64,000 nt of DNA. It comes from Symbiodinium natans (Eukaryota > Sar > Dinophyceae > Suessiales > Symbiodiniaceae). The notes under the pieces were generated by a model. That model made no database searches. It was given only the letters and a program-made list of their open reading frames with translations, and was not told the DNA's origin. Position 1 is the stretch's first letter; every line of letters starts with the position of its first letter. The position numbers were made by a program, and so were the translations under genes. Below, piece after piece: positions 47,809-59,200 of this stretch. Location of the stretch: positions 87,501 to 151,500 of the forward strand of contig CAJNDS010000177.1 in NCBI GenBank assembly GCA_905221605.1, given 5' to 3'.

Positions 47809-50800
47809 GAAGAAAAACACCTGCGGCTTGGTGGAGCCCATTCGCCGTTCAAGGTACATCCTTAAGGCCTTCTTTGAGGGTTTAGGGTTAAGGTGGGGGC
47901 CAAGTGGCATCATGGGTTTCCTGTATTAAAGGTCGCTCCCCCCCCCCCCCCCCCCCCCCCCCAAAGGGTACCCCTATGTTATTTTGGATCCTTGACCCTA
48001 AACCCTGAACCCTAAAACCCCAAAACCCCAAAACCCTAAAACCCTAAAACCCTAAAACCCTAAAACCCTAAAACCTTAAAACCCTAAAACCCTAAAACCC
48101 TAAAACCCTAAAACCCCAAAACCCTAAAACCCTAAAACCCTAAAACCCTAAAACCCTAAAACCCTAAAACCCTAAAACCCTAAAACCTAAAACCCTAAAA
48201 CCCTAAAACCCTAAAACCCTAAAACCCTAAAACCCTAAAACCCTAAAACCCTAAAACCCTAAAACCCTAAAACCCTAAACCCTAAACCCTAAATAGGTTT
48301 CAGGGTCCAAGGCAACCTTTCCGGCGGCCAGCGGTCGAAGCTCCTGTTGGGCGCCGCCTGCTGGACCAAGCCGCACGCCGGGGGCTCGAGCAGTTGGTTT
48401 AGGGTTTCGGGTTTAGGGTTTAGGGTTTTGGGGGTTTGGGGGTTTGGGGTTTGGGGTTTTGGGGTTTTGGGTTTTGGGTTTAGGGGTTAGGGGGTTAGGG
48501 GGTAGGGGTTGGTGTACTTGGAGGTTCAGGGTGCTTAGCCACCCAATTATAAGTGTAGCTATAACCCACTTAATTATAAGCCCCTTAAGTGCCCTAATAG
48601 GGTTACAATTGGGTGGAGCCAGAGTTGGGTCACTTAGTACCATGAACCGCCTCGAAGTAGGGTTTGCGGGGATGGGGTTAGGGTTTAGGGGTTAGAGGGG
48701 ATTGGGGCTTGGGGTTGGGGGTTGAAGGCAGTTTATTGAAGTTGTTCAGTCTTCCGGTTCGAGGGAAAGTTTTGGGGACAGTTTTGGAGAAAGTTTTTGG
48801 TGAAATTTCGAGGTTTGGATATGAGAGGGTTTCGGAGAGAGGGGCGTGCGATCTAAGCCCTAAACCCTAAACCCGAAACCCTAAACCCGAAACCCAAAAG
48901 GTCCTCTGCTTGGACGAGCCCACCAACTTCTTAGACATGGAGACGGCGCGGGAGCTCAGTTCGCCCGGCTGCGCCCCGGGCACCCATATTTCAGGGTTTG
49001 GGGTTTAGGGTTTAGGGTTTAGGGTTTAGGGTTTAGGGTTTAGGGTTTAGGGTTTAGGGTTTAGGGTTTAGGGTTCAGGTCGTTTATGGCCAAATCGTTC
49101 AAGGGGATCTGTGAAGGTGTTTGTGGGTACTTCGGTTGTACGCTGTGGGTTCAAGGGTTTGCGAGTCGCGCGGTCACTGATTTCACATCATAAAGTTAGT
49201 CCGAGCCGAGCCTACAACCTCAAAAGCCACGAACAGATGGGGATGCGTTAGCAGTCGATTTACAAGATGCAAGGGCCTAGGCGGCCTAGGCGGCCTAGGC
49301 GGCCTAGGCGGCCTAGGCGGCCTAGGCGGCCTAGGCGGCCTGGCAACCCCTACAAGGGAACCCCCCCCCCCCCCCTGCCCTCCTCCTTACTTGGTTGGGT
49401 TTAGGCCTTGCGGTTATCGCTTAGGTTGCTCGCTGTTCTTTTGCCACAGCGAGTCTACTAGGCCCCTCTCTCAGAAGCCCTAAGTGCCTCGGCCCAAACT
49501 TCTACACGGCAACCCTCGTCCCCAACTCATAACCCCCCACCGGCCGCAGAAAGGCCTGTTGTGTTGTAAAGCCATAAAAAGTCCCCAAGAATCAGGTGAC
49601 TCGGGGAGAAGAGCAAGTCCCCACGCCTAAACCTACACCAGAAATGGTTAGTTGGTGGGGAGAAGAGGAGAAGACTAAACCCGATATGCTGGGTTTAGGG
49701 TTTAGAGTTTAGGGTTTAGGGCCGAAAACCCCAGCCGAACCTAAATGTACCCTGCAGACCCGTACAGCATGCCGAGACCCCAACACCGAAGCCCAAACTG
49801 CCCTAGCCCCTGGACTTGCTTAGCCAATAGTTGAACTTTAAACTTTTTGACTTTTCCATTATTTAGTAGGAACAATAAAGGTTTACTTTTTTCCCTTGGT
49901 TATTGTAGAAGTAAGTAGACCCGACATCTCCCCCAACCCCACAAGAACCTAGACCCCCAAAGACCCACAAAACCTGAAGAAAACCGAGAGAAAAGGACTT
50001 TACAGCCCTCCCAAACCTCACATAACCCCTTTTTATCTCCCAAAACCCTAAACCCTAAACCCTAAACCCCAAACCCTAAACCCTAAACCCTAAACCCCCG
50101 AAGACAAAGGTCGAGGCGTTGGCCCGTGCGCTGCGCAACTTCCGCGGGGGCGTCGTGGTGGTGAGCCACAACGAGGAACTCTGGGGTTGCAAAGTGTAGT
50201 TCAAGGGTTTAGGGTTCAGGGTTTAGGGTTTAGGGTTCAGGGTTTTAGGTTTAGGGCTTAAGGGTGTAGGATTTAGGGTTTAGGGTTGGAGGCTTTACGC
50301 TTAGGGTTTTAGGGTTTTTGGGGGGGTTTTGGGGGGGTGTGGGGTTGACAAGTTGAAGATTTCATGGGTTTAGGATTTCAGGTCTTCATGCCTTGGGTTT
50401 TAGGACTTCTTGGTGTTTGCTTTGCAGGCTTTGAGGATGCTAAGGTCTGTTGGGGATTAGGGTTCCGTTTGACCCAGAAAAGGAAGCATATAGTACGGTT
50501 TAGAGTTTAGGTTTTAGACGTGCCCACAGGAGTTCCTGTCCAGCGTGTGTACCGAGACCTGGCGCGTGCAAGACCGCGAGGACTGTGGCGGGAGGGTTTA
50601 TGACAGGGGGCTTTAGGGCTTTGGGGGTTGATAGGGATTGTAGAGTTTGGGGTATTTAGGGTTTATAGGTTGAGGCTTTATAGAGTTTGAGTTTAGGGTA
50701 TTTAGGGTTTAGGGATATTTAGGGTTTAGGGAGGCTACTGTTTCCCTTGTACTGCAGGGGGTCGCAGCCTCGGCAAAGCAAGACCAAGTGGCGAATGTTA

Positions 50801-51779
50801 TCCCGAAGCCCAAGCCCTCCACCATAAACCCTAAGCCCTCATTGAGCCCCACAAAAACAGAGCAAGTGAATTGGTACAACTGCGTTGTTGGTTTGAAGAA
50901 GTTCATAAAAATGCACCGTGAACCCCAAAACCCTAAGCTCGAAAGCCTCAGGCCACGCCGCCCATGAACACCCCAAACCGCAAAAAAGCGCGACACCCGT
51001 TGTTGCCCCCTTTGTTCCCGTATTGTTGTCCAACCCTAAACCCTAAATCCTGAAAACAGAATTTCGGGTACTCTTTCATTCGTCGGAGTTCAGGGGGGCC
51101 TTAGTGCTCACATATGTCAGGGTTTAGGCTTTAGGGTTTAGGGTTTAGGATTCACGGTTCAGGGTTCAGGGTTTAGAGTCTATCGGGTTCAGCAATCCAG
51201 ACCCAACACGAGACCTTCATTGAGAGCACCTTCCGCAATGTTCCCCGCGCAGTCGCCACGAGGCACCAGCTCCCATACACTGCAAACGAAACCCTAGACC
51301 CCAAACCCTAAACCCTAAACCCTAAACCCTATATACCCCAAGCTCACTCTGCAACAAAGTCAAATTCCTTGCCCCCTACCCCAAGATACTCTACGCACTA
51401 CATCACCAAAACCCCATGTCCACCCTAAACCCTGGACCTCGGGATTCTCCGCCCTTATACTAACAGTCCTGAATAGGGATTCTAGTACCCCCCCCAATTA
51501 CAATCCCTAATAAGGAAGAAAATCCCTAAACCCCAAACCCTAAACCCTAAACCCTGAGCCCCCCGAAGCCCCTGAATCCTGGACTTCAACCCTGGCCTGC
51601 AAGCCCGGAAGCCACAAGCTTGCACTGGGTCTAGGGTTTAGGGTTTAGGGTTTGGGGTTTAGGGTTTAGGGTTTCGGGTTTAGGGTTTGGGGTCTAGGGT
51701 TTGGGGTTTAGGGTTTAGGGATGCGCAGGTGACCATAGCAAAGGCGGAGACGAAAGCCACCAAGACAGCTGCTGTCTAA
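47809..51779 (+). CDS. eEF3/ABC-F-type ATPase, C-terminal ABC cassette
   Basis: Six exons give the end of an ABC ATPase: 47809-47853 (KKNTCGLVEPIRRS), 48304-48376 (VQGNLSGGQRSKLLLGAACW, the signature motif), 48901-about 48957 (VLCLDEPTNFLDMETAREL, Walker B with catalytic Glu), 50116-50175 (ALARALRNFRGGVVVVSHNE, H-loop), 50530-50589 (EFLSSVCTETWRVQDRE) and 51729-51779 (VTIAKAETKATKTAAV, then TAA). SHNEEF...W.V.. followed by a Lys-rich tail is how eEF3-class elongation factors and ABC-F proteins end. No Walker A motif or transmembrane part is visible, so the 5' half lies upstream unseen or is not recognisable. Donors include GC (48377) and GA (50176). Cytosolic, ribosome-linked role by family. 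Confidence 0.8.
47939..47962. repeat. poly-C tract
   Basis: About 24 C within the first visible ABC intron. Confidence 0.85.
48000..48293 (-). repeat. longest (CCCTAAAA)n 8-bp array
   Basis: About thirty-five units, almost all 8 bases long, ending in a few CCCTAAA units just before the exon with the ABC signature. Confidence 0.95.
48397..48512 (+). repeat. TTTAGGG / TTTGGGG / GTTAGGGG array
   Basis: Degenerate array following the ABC signature exon; several variants in blocks. Confidence 0.85.
48513..48661. mobile_element. family 1 element copy
   Basis: Left TACTTGGAGGTTCAGGGTGC, right AGTACCATGAACCGCCTCGAAGTAG with an added GC pair; interior ATTATAAG palindromes. Confidence 0.7.
48990..49077 (+). 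repeat. (TTTAGGG)n array
   Basis: Twelve units after the Walker B exon. Confidence 0.93.
49277..49342. repeat. 9-bp palindromic tandem repeat (CCTAGGCGG)n
   Basis: Seven to eight perfect copies of CCTAGGCGG, each with the palindrome CCTAGG. It lies in the intron between the Walker B and H-loop exons. Confidence 0.92.
49343..50038. other. intron body without recognised features
   Basis: Contains a C run (about 49362-49375) and a short TTTAGGG piece (about 49692-49720). No exon was found. Confidence 0.4.
51453..51518. mobile_element. family 2 element, truncated
   Basis: CTTATACTAACAGTCCTGAA, AGGGATTCTAGTACCCC and ACAATCCCTAATAAGGA are present; the right end is lost. Confidence 0.5.
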
Positions 51780-53150
51780 GGACGCGCCCCCCCCCCCCCC
51801 CCCCAACCCCCCCTACTTACCTAATCCCCGAAACCCTAAACCCTTGGGTTTGTGCCTTAGGCTCCCTTGAAATTTGGCGGACTACTCTGCTCTTCTGAAG
51901 TTGTGGGTGGGGATTGAGGTTCAGTTGTCAGGCTTAGGAGGCGGGGGCGTGCAGGTAGTGGGGTAGTTACCTGCGATGTCATCACCTTGGTGTTGATAGA
52001 GGGTGCGGGGTGCTGGATGTGCCGCCACCAACAGGCCCCTTGCACTGTTCTTGCATGGAACCCTAAACCCTAAACCCAAAACCCAAAACCCTAAACTCTA
52101 AATCCTAAACCCTAAACCCTAAACCCTAAACTTAACAGCGTAGGGTTCATTATGGTCAGGGTTCGGGTGGCCTGTCTGCTTCAGGGTCGGGGTCGGATCC
52201 TCACGGCAAGGAGCGGAGCCCATGGACAGTGAAGCCCAGCAAGCTGTGCGGTGTTTAGGGTTTGGGGTTTGTGGTGTGGGGTTCGGGGTTTAGGGTTCGG
52301 GGGTTTAGGGTTGAGGTTTGAGGATTGAGGGTGAAACTACTCTTTGCTGAAGAACCTTCCCAAAAAAAAACGAATTAAGCATACTTCTTTTTTGCCCTTG
52401 TAAGGATTCTCTTGGTGGTTATCAAATTCCTATATTACCCGTTTAAAGGAAGAAATGTTTTTTTGTTCACATGTTTTGGGTGGTTCTTAAGCAAATAGTA
52501 GCTGAACAGGGAGCACCAGCACCAAAGACCACCTAGAGGCAACTGAAGCCATTAGAGCCCTCAACCCTAAACCCTAAATGTAGAGTTGAGGGTTAGGGTG
52601 TAGCGGCTTAGGGTCGACTTGCACTGAACCCTTGCCCTTACGTGACAGCTTTTGTACAGCTGGGCTTCGCCACGGGAAAAGGAAAGCTGCGTCGGAATGT
52701 AATCCTCAAGTACTTGGAGGTTCATGGGTACTTCTGAGTCGGGTTATATTTGGGTTATGAGTAGGGTTAAGTAATTAGGGTTATAAGTACGTAGGGTAAC
52801 TATGGTGGGCCATGCATATACATGCACACCATGATGGTTGATGAATGGGCATCTCGGCGACAACAATGTAGTCACAAGGCATGAGACGCAATCCGTGCGC
52901 GATGACTACAGGGTCCAGTTTGGGCTTATCACGCTCAAAAGGTTTTTAGGATAACACCAAACATGTTTGTGTCTGTGTGTGGCGTGAACGTGCGTGTGCG
53001 CGTGCACGTGTGCGTTTTTTCTAAACGGCGCTTTCGGCATTTGTGCTGCGTTCCGGCCCCGCGCATTGGGCTCCATAGTCCAGGGCCAAAGCAAGTCGTG
53101 CATAACAGGTTCACGAATGGCCCATGTTTTAATCCTTTGGACTCCTCGCC
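51780..53150. other. intergenic region between the ABC and MFS genes
   Basis: Poly-C at 51787-51804, CCCTAAA arrays at 52060-52132, a family 1 element left half at 52710-52800, and a GTGTGTGCGCGTGCACGTGT-type alternating purine-pyrimidine stretch at about 52968-53020. An island at 51850-52040 is open on the minus strand but looks non-coding. No promoter motif was recognised; dinoflagellates lack standard TATA boxes. Confidence 0.4.
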
Positions 53151-54731
53151 ATGGCATTTTTCCAGGGCGCGTTGCTGGGGCTAGTGCTTGTCGCAACCTC
53201 CATAAGGGTTGCCCAATCTAGGAGCAGTGGCTCCGCTGTCGAGACAAGCGTGACAGCCAACACTCCAAAGAGTGCGGATGTCTCTGTGACCAGCATGAGG
53301 GCCAACGCCTCAAAGCGTGTCAGCATCTCCGCACGCGACAGCCGTGACCCAGCTGAGTGCAAATTTGCGATGGAACTCATACAGACTGGTGCCAGCAGAC
53401 TTAGTAGACGGAGGCCAAGTGCAAGCCTGTCCCACACACCTTCGACTCCTGTGACGCACTCGCCCCACATCCCCGCAGCCCTTCACGTTGTGGGAGGGAT
53501 CCTGCTATTGAGTTTCCTGGCTGTGCTGCAGTTCGCCAGCACGGACATCCTGGTGGGCATGGCAGCCTTTCTGGATCAGTTTATGACCACTGGCCTCTTG
53601 CCTTTCGCACCGACGGTAACGCCCAACTACCAGCTTATTGGAGTACTCCAAAGTTCCAAGAATCTGGTGGCGTGCCTGCTTGTGCCCTTCACTGGCAAGC
53701 TGATCGATGGAAATGAAGCGAAATCTGTGCAGTTTGGTATGGTTTGTGCCACGCTGTGCAGTCTAGGCTTTGCAATGGAGAAGAACTACGCCTTCTGGCT
53801 GGCAATGCGCACTCTCAGTGGATGCTCGACGGCAGGAATTCTTTGGGGAGGCTTTGCATTTCTCAACCGATTGTACGCCAACGATGCGACCGCCCGGACC
53901 AAAGCCGTGTCGAGGGCAATGGCCGGCCTCTACGCTGGAGTGGTTGCTGGTCCCCAAATTGGCGGTATATTTGTTGACAACGCACGTTTGATGTTTCTCG
54001 TCCTCTCTGGCGTGCAGATGTGTTTTTTCTGGACGCTTCGGTTCCGTCTGCCAGACCTGTCGCAGCTCCAAGAGCCACCTCCGAAGCAAACCGAAGCAGT
54101 GACGAAGGTTGGCATGCTCGAGCTGCTGCTAGACCCAGAGATCAGACAGCCAATCGTTGCCCTTTTTCTCGGCTTAGCCTTGGAAGGAGCAGTGACTGCC
54201 ACAACTTTCGAGTACATGACAAGCCTGGGCTATGATAGCGTGAAGCAAAACCTGACATGGCTGATGGGTTCGATTCCGGGCGTCATCTCTGCGAACCTTG
54301 TTCCCACACTTCGACCTGTGGTAGGAGGTCACGCGTTGCAGATTTCAGCCCTCATGCTAGGTGGGGGAAGCGCCTTGGCGTGCTTTGGCGCAGCCTACAC
54401 CTTTCTTGCTATTACCCTGCTTGGCATCAGTTGCATGTCCGGCTTGCTACATGGAAATGCAGCGGCTATGTTGGCCGACCGGAGCCAGGAGAAATATCAT
54501 GGCACGGGTCAGGTGTTCATTCTTTCCAACACTGCCGACCAGATCGCCTTCGTCATTGGGCCCTATACGGGCAGTTTCATTTGCCGGTATACTAGCTTCC
54601 ACTCGATGTGCCAAAGCATTGGCGGGGGTTTGGTGCTGTATGCCGTCCTCCTGTCATGCCCTGGCGAAGGGTGGTCGTCTGCGAAGCAGCAGACGACCAC
54701 CGGGACTGAAGCCCCCCCTGAAGCCTCTTGA
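53151..54731 (+). CDS. MFS transporter, SLC18/DHA1-like, intronless
   Basis: A 526-residue open frame from ATG (53151) to TGA (54729-54731) with no intron. Residues 1-23 (MAFFQGALLGLVLVATSIRV) look like a signal peptide or first hydrophobic segment; then comes a Ser/Arg-rich part to about 115, then about a dozen hydrophobic segments. GKLIDG (about 183) fits the loop 2-3 motif, RTLSGCSTAGILWGGFAF and AGLYAGVVAGPQIGG match the antiporter motif C of DHA1/SLC18 (vesicular amine) transporters. It probably moves a small organic cation or drug across a membrane with proton exchange; the substrate is unknown. The absence of introns and telomeric repeats is striking beside its neighbours. Confidence 0.88.
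   Translation: MAFFQGALLGLVLVATSIRVAQSRSSGSAVETSVTANTPKSADVSVTSMRANASKRVSISARDSRDPAECKFAMELIQTGASRLSRRRPSASLSHTPSTPVTHSPHIPAALHVVGGILLLSFLAVLQFASTDILVGMAAFLDQFMTTGLLPFAPTVTPNYQLIGVLQSSKNLVACLLVPFTGKLIDGNEAKSVQFGMVCATLCSLGFAMEKNYAFWLAMRTLSGCSTAGILWGGFAFLNRLYANDATARTKAVSRAMAGLYAGVVAGPQIGGIFVDNARLMFLVLSGVQMCFFWTLRFRLPDLSQLQEPPPKQTEAVTKVGMLELLLDPEIRQPIVALFLGLALEGAVTATTFEYMTSLGYDSVKQNLTWLMGSIPGVISANLVPTLRPVVGGHALQISALMLGGGSALACFGAAYTFLAITLLGISCMSGLLHGNAAAMLADRSQEKYHGTGQVFILSNTADQIAFVIGPYTGSFICRYTSFHSMCQSIGGGLVLYAVLLSCPGEGWSSAKQQTTTGTEAPPEAS
54670..54701. other. perfect 13-bp hairpin at the 3' end of the MFS gene
   Basis: GGTGGTCGTCTGC (54670-54682) and GCAGACGACCACC (54689-54701) are exact reverse complements around a 6-base loop, about 30 bases before the stop codon. 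It could act in RNA 3'-end processing or stability, or be chance within codons for SSAKQQTT. Confidence 0.8.
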
Positions 54732-54892
54732 TCGTGGTCGCAAGTCACAAGTCGCAACCATCGTTTCGTGAAAGAAACCAGGAACGCCGGCCCCATCTTT
54801 TGAAGTTTTACCCCGCAAAAACGTAACCCCCAAGGGCTTGCCTGGCCCTAAAACCAGACCCCCATGAGGATCCAAACAGTAGAACGAACCCC

Positions 54893-55060
54893 CTAAACCC
54901 TAAACCCCAAACCCCCAACCCTAAACCCTAAACCCTAAACCCCTAACCCCTAACCCCTAACCCCTAACCCCTAACCTCCTAACCCCTAACCCCTAACCCC
55001 TAAGCCCTAAGCCCTAAGCCCTAAGCCCTAAGCCCTAAACCCTAAACCCTAAACCCGAAC
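54893..55060 (-). repeat. array with CCCCTAA, CCCTAAG and CCCTAAA blocks
   Basis: Successive homogeneous blocks of three unit types, about twenty-four units in all. Confidence 0.92.
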
Positions 55061-55203
55061 CCCCCATACTACTATGGGGTCATGCTTAAGAACCCTTAAG
55101 GGGATCTACGGTTTGGATCCTCCCAGGGGGTCTCTCGGTAGCTCAACTCCTTCCATTGCTTCGAAGTGTTTGTCTCCGGAGGCATGGCTCCCCCCCCCCC
55201 CCA

Positions 55204-55300
55204 GGGTTTAGGGTTTAGGGTTTAGGGTTTAGGGTTTAGGGTTTAGGGTTTAGGGTTTAGGGTTTAGGGTTTAGGGTTTAGGGTTTAGGGTTTAGGGCTT
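55204..55300 (+). repeat. (TTTAGGG)n array
   Basis: Thirteen to fourteen perfect units. Confidence 0.95.
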
Positions 55301-55485
55301 GCGCACTGCAGACTCAAGTCCCCGCTGTTTTTGACAGAGCCGTCTGGGTCAAACTTAATTCGGAAGCACTTTTCTGAGGGCCTACATGTAGAAAGAAAAA
55401 CGCTGTTCCCTGGTCTTTGTTTACCTGAACTGACGCAAGGTTTAGGGACCTTGAAAGCTTCGTCCAGAAGCACTTATCCACAGCT

Positions 55486-55562
55486 CGAGAGCGAGCCTAG
55501 TGCACGTCCCGAGATTGCCATTCTTGCCAGAAGCCTGGGATCCTACCATGATTACCCCGTGC
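55486..55562 (+). CDS. possible exon, product unknown
   Basis: After TATCCACAG reads LESEPSARPEIAILARSLGS and YHDYPVP, then CCCTAAA. An upstream open stretch from 55331 is in the same frame (LKASSRSTYPQ). It may be a 5' exon of the methyltransferase gene or a separate gene. Confidence 0.4.
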
Positions 55563-55761
55563 CCCCTAAACCCTAAACCCTAAACTCTCAACCCGAAACC
55601 CTAAACCCCAAACCCCAAACCCTGAACCCTAAACCCTACACCCTAAACTCAATCAGAGCAGCAGCGCCATGGAGGCAGGGGAATGCGCAGATGCAGGCAC
55701 CTGCACATGGTTTAGTGAGTTCAGTGTTTGAGGTTCAGGGTTTAGGGTTTAGGGTTAAGGT

Positions 55762-55857
55762 TGGGATGATCTCCCTTATACTAACAGTCCTTCATTGGGA
55801 TGATAGTACCCCCTAGCATAATCCCTGAGGACTGAGTATAAGGTGCAGCATCCCAAG
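55762..55857. mobile_element. family 2 element copy
   Basis: Left GGTTGGGATGATCTCCCTTA with ACTAACAGTCC, right GAGGACTGAGTATAAGGTGC with AGCATCCCAAG. Confidence 0.65.
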
Positions 55858-56233
55858 TTCGGGGTGTTAAACAACTAAAAGAGGCCTGCTTTTTTTCATA
55901 AGCCTAACATCTGTTGGTTTTGCGATGATAGGGGCCTCCCCAAGGATTAGTTTAGGACTTAGGGTTTAGGTTTTCAGGTTATAGGGTTTAACCCGAAACC
56001 CTAAACCCCGCAGACCCCTAAAACCCTAAGCACAACACCCTAATTCCTACTGTAATGGCACTACGGACCCTCTGCGTACAGGCAGTGGCCCTAGTACCCT
56101 GAAACCCTAATATATACGCTAATGCCCTAAGCCCTAAACCCTAACTAAACTCAAAGCCCCAATCCCTAACATACTCTACCCTAACATACTCTACTTCCCT
56201 AAACCCTAAACCCTAAACTCTAAACCCTGAAAG

Positions 56234-59200
56234 GGCGTGGGCCCCTTCGTGTCGTGGAGTTCTTCGCCGGCATCGGCGGCATGCGTGCAGCGTGCACGCG
56301 CAGCCAGCTCCAGGTGGGGTTTAGGGTTTAGGGTTTAGGGTTTAGGGTTTAGGGTTTAGGGTTTAGGGTTTAGGGTTTAGGGTTTAGGGTTTAGGGTTTA
56401 GGGGTTCGGGGTTCGGGGTTTGGGGTTTGGTTCTTAGGTTTTAGGGTTTAGGGTTTAGGGTTTAATTAGGGGTTTTGAAACCCTAAACCCCTAAACCCTC
56501 CTACTGGGAGGGTTGGTAGGATTTGCGGGTTTTCAAGGTTTAGGGTTTAGGGTTTAGGGATTAGGGTTTAGGGTTTAGGGTTTAGGGTTTAGGGTTTCTA
56601 TTGGGCTGATCGATAGAGTACCATGAACCTCCAAGTAAACGTCAAAATATTGGCTTTCCCACAAGGAGTCCCCAGACGTCTCCAAACCCTAAAGCCTAAA
56701 CCCTGAACCCTGAACCCTAAACCTTAAACCCTACTTTATGAAGAAGAAGATGAGCCCCTGAAACCCTTAAACCCTAAAGCCCTGATACAGGAGCTCATGG
56801 CCTTTAGGGTTTAGGTTTAACCCTGAACCCTAAACCCAAACCCTAAACCGTAAACCGCAGGCATGGGCTCAGATGGCGCTTTGCGGAATGCTCCCCCGGG
56901 ATGTCCGTGGACTCTTCACCCTAAAGCATTCTTGTCTCGAACCCCGGACCTGTCTCTGGGTTTAGGGTTTAGGGTTTAGGGTTGAGGGTTGAGGGTTGAG
57001 GGTTTAAGGGTTAGGGGCTATGTACGGCTGAAGCAACTAAACTCTTAAGCTAAAAACCCTGAGCCAACCTCCATACTCAAATCTGGATTCCGACCCTGCT
57101 TCCAATGCAGACTTGCGGGCCCTCGCTGCCCCATATTGTGGTACATAATTCCGCACTATATGGTTTAGGGTTTAGGGTTTAGGGTTTAGGGTAATTAGGT
57201 ACTCCAGACAAGAAACTGCGCTTGGGCGTCTAGGTAGGGCTGAGGCTTCGAGGGTTTAGGGTTGAGGGTAGACATGTGGCAGACCGACATCGAGGTCTTG
57301 GAAGCACGGTCGGGTGCGAACGACGAGCGTTTTTGGTGCAGGGCGATCAACACATGCGGAAGATCTCAGCAGTGGCAGGTGGCCGTTCAACTGCTGGCAC
57401 AGATGCCAGCGGCGCGGGTGTCGCCGACTGTGTTTAGCTTCAGCGCGGCCATCAGCGCTTGTGAGAAAGGCATGCAGTGGCAGCTGGCACTGCATCTGCT
57501 GGCGCAGATGCCTGCAGCCCGGGCGGACCCCAACGTGTACAGCTACAGCGCAGCCATAAGTGCATGTGAGAAGCAAGGGCAGTGGCAGCAGGCACTGCAC
57601 TTGTTGTCGGCCATGCCACTTGCCCGCGTGGAAGCCAACGAAATAAGTCTGAATGCAGCCATCAGTTCCTGCAAAGGAGCCTCAACTTGGAAGATCGCGT
57701 TGAGCCTCTTTGCACACATGCCATCAGCGGGGCTCATGCCGAGCAGCGTGAGCTTCAATTCTGCTATCACATGCTGTGGAGATGCCATGCGCTGGCAAAT
57801 CTCAGCATTGCTTTTCGCGAAAATGAAGAGTGACAAAGTTTGGCCGACTGTTGTTAGCTACGGAGCCGTGATCACAGCTTTTGAGACGGGTTCCCAATGG
57901 CAACTGGCATTGAGGCTGCTTCCTGAGATGACTGCAGCCAAGTTGCTGCCAAACGTAATCATTTACAGCTCAGCCGTAAGCGCTTGTCAGAGAGATGGTC
58001 AATGGCAGATTGGGCTGAGCCTTTTGTCGGAGATGTTGTCGAAGCGAACCACACCAAACGCTTACAGCTACAGCGCAGCCATCAGCGCCTGTGCTGCGGG
58101 CACGCAGTGGCAAGTAGCAGTTTGCCTGCTTGCTCAAATGCTTGCATCCAAAGCTTCTCCAAACTTATTCGGCTTCAGTGCGGCGATCACTGCTTGCGAG
58201 AAGAGCGCGGAGTGGCAGGTGGCGCTCGGATTGTTCTGGCAGATGTCCAGGATTCAGGTTACCCCGAACGAAGTAAGCTTCAGCGCCGCGATCAGCGCCT
58301 GCGAGAAGAGCGCGCAGTGGGAGCAGTCCCTGCAGCTCCTCGCGTCAATGTCAGAGGTTCGCTGTGCTCCCGACCAGATAAGCTTCAATGCCCTCATCAG
58401 CGCCTGTGAGAATAGCGGACAGTGGCAGATAGCATTGGTCCTGCTGTCTCAGATGACAGGGGCAGCTCTGGTCACACCCGACGTGATCAGCTTCAGCTCA
58501 GCGATCAGCGCCTGTGGTCAAGGCTCCCAGTGGCAGCGAGCGCTGCTGCTTCTGCACGACATGCCGTGCGCAAGGGTTGAACCCAACGAGATCAGCTTCA
58601 ATGCTGCGATCGGAGCCATGGCAAGCAGCGCTTTGCTGTCTTACAGGGATGACTTGCAGCCCGTCAGTTGTTATTGCCCGCACGGTGACATTGCGTAGGT
58701 TGCAGCTGTGCTAGGTGCAGACGTACTTGTGGACGGAAAAGGGCCTTCCTTGGGAAGGTCCTTTCCCCTCGATAAGTGCAGCTGCACGTAGCACAGCTGC
58801 CACCTACAGCCGGTGAGTGCGATCTACGCCCGCTGTCAGTAGTGGGAGAGGCTCTACATAGGATTGCCACAAGGCCTGTAGAGCAGGCTGTGGCTGTGAA
58901 GTAGTCGTGCCAGAAAGGGCCGCTTGAGGCACGAAACTCGAGATGCCTTCTGAACCCTTCACAGGAACCCCATGCACGTGGGTTTTTCCAGGGTGCTTTA
59001 CAGGAAGCATTCGTTAACCATCCTCGTGCACGGGGTTTAGCGTGTTTATGGTTTTTTGGGAAGCATTCGTTGTGACATCCTTTGAGGAGGGTTTAGGGCG
59101 TTTATCGGGTTTATTTAAAAGGGCATGTTTAGGGTTGTGTATGGGACTTTTAAAGGTTTGTTTATAGGGTTCTAATTGGGGGGTTGTAGTTAGTGTGTAT

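Noticed and set aside
49277-49342. CRISPR array
   Set aside because: A 9-base head-to-tail repeat with no spacers, in a eukaryotic intron.
53129-53470. Minus-strand 113-residue frame over the MFS start
   Set aside because: Shadow of the strong 526-residue + strand MFS gene; no family match.
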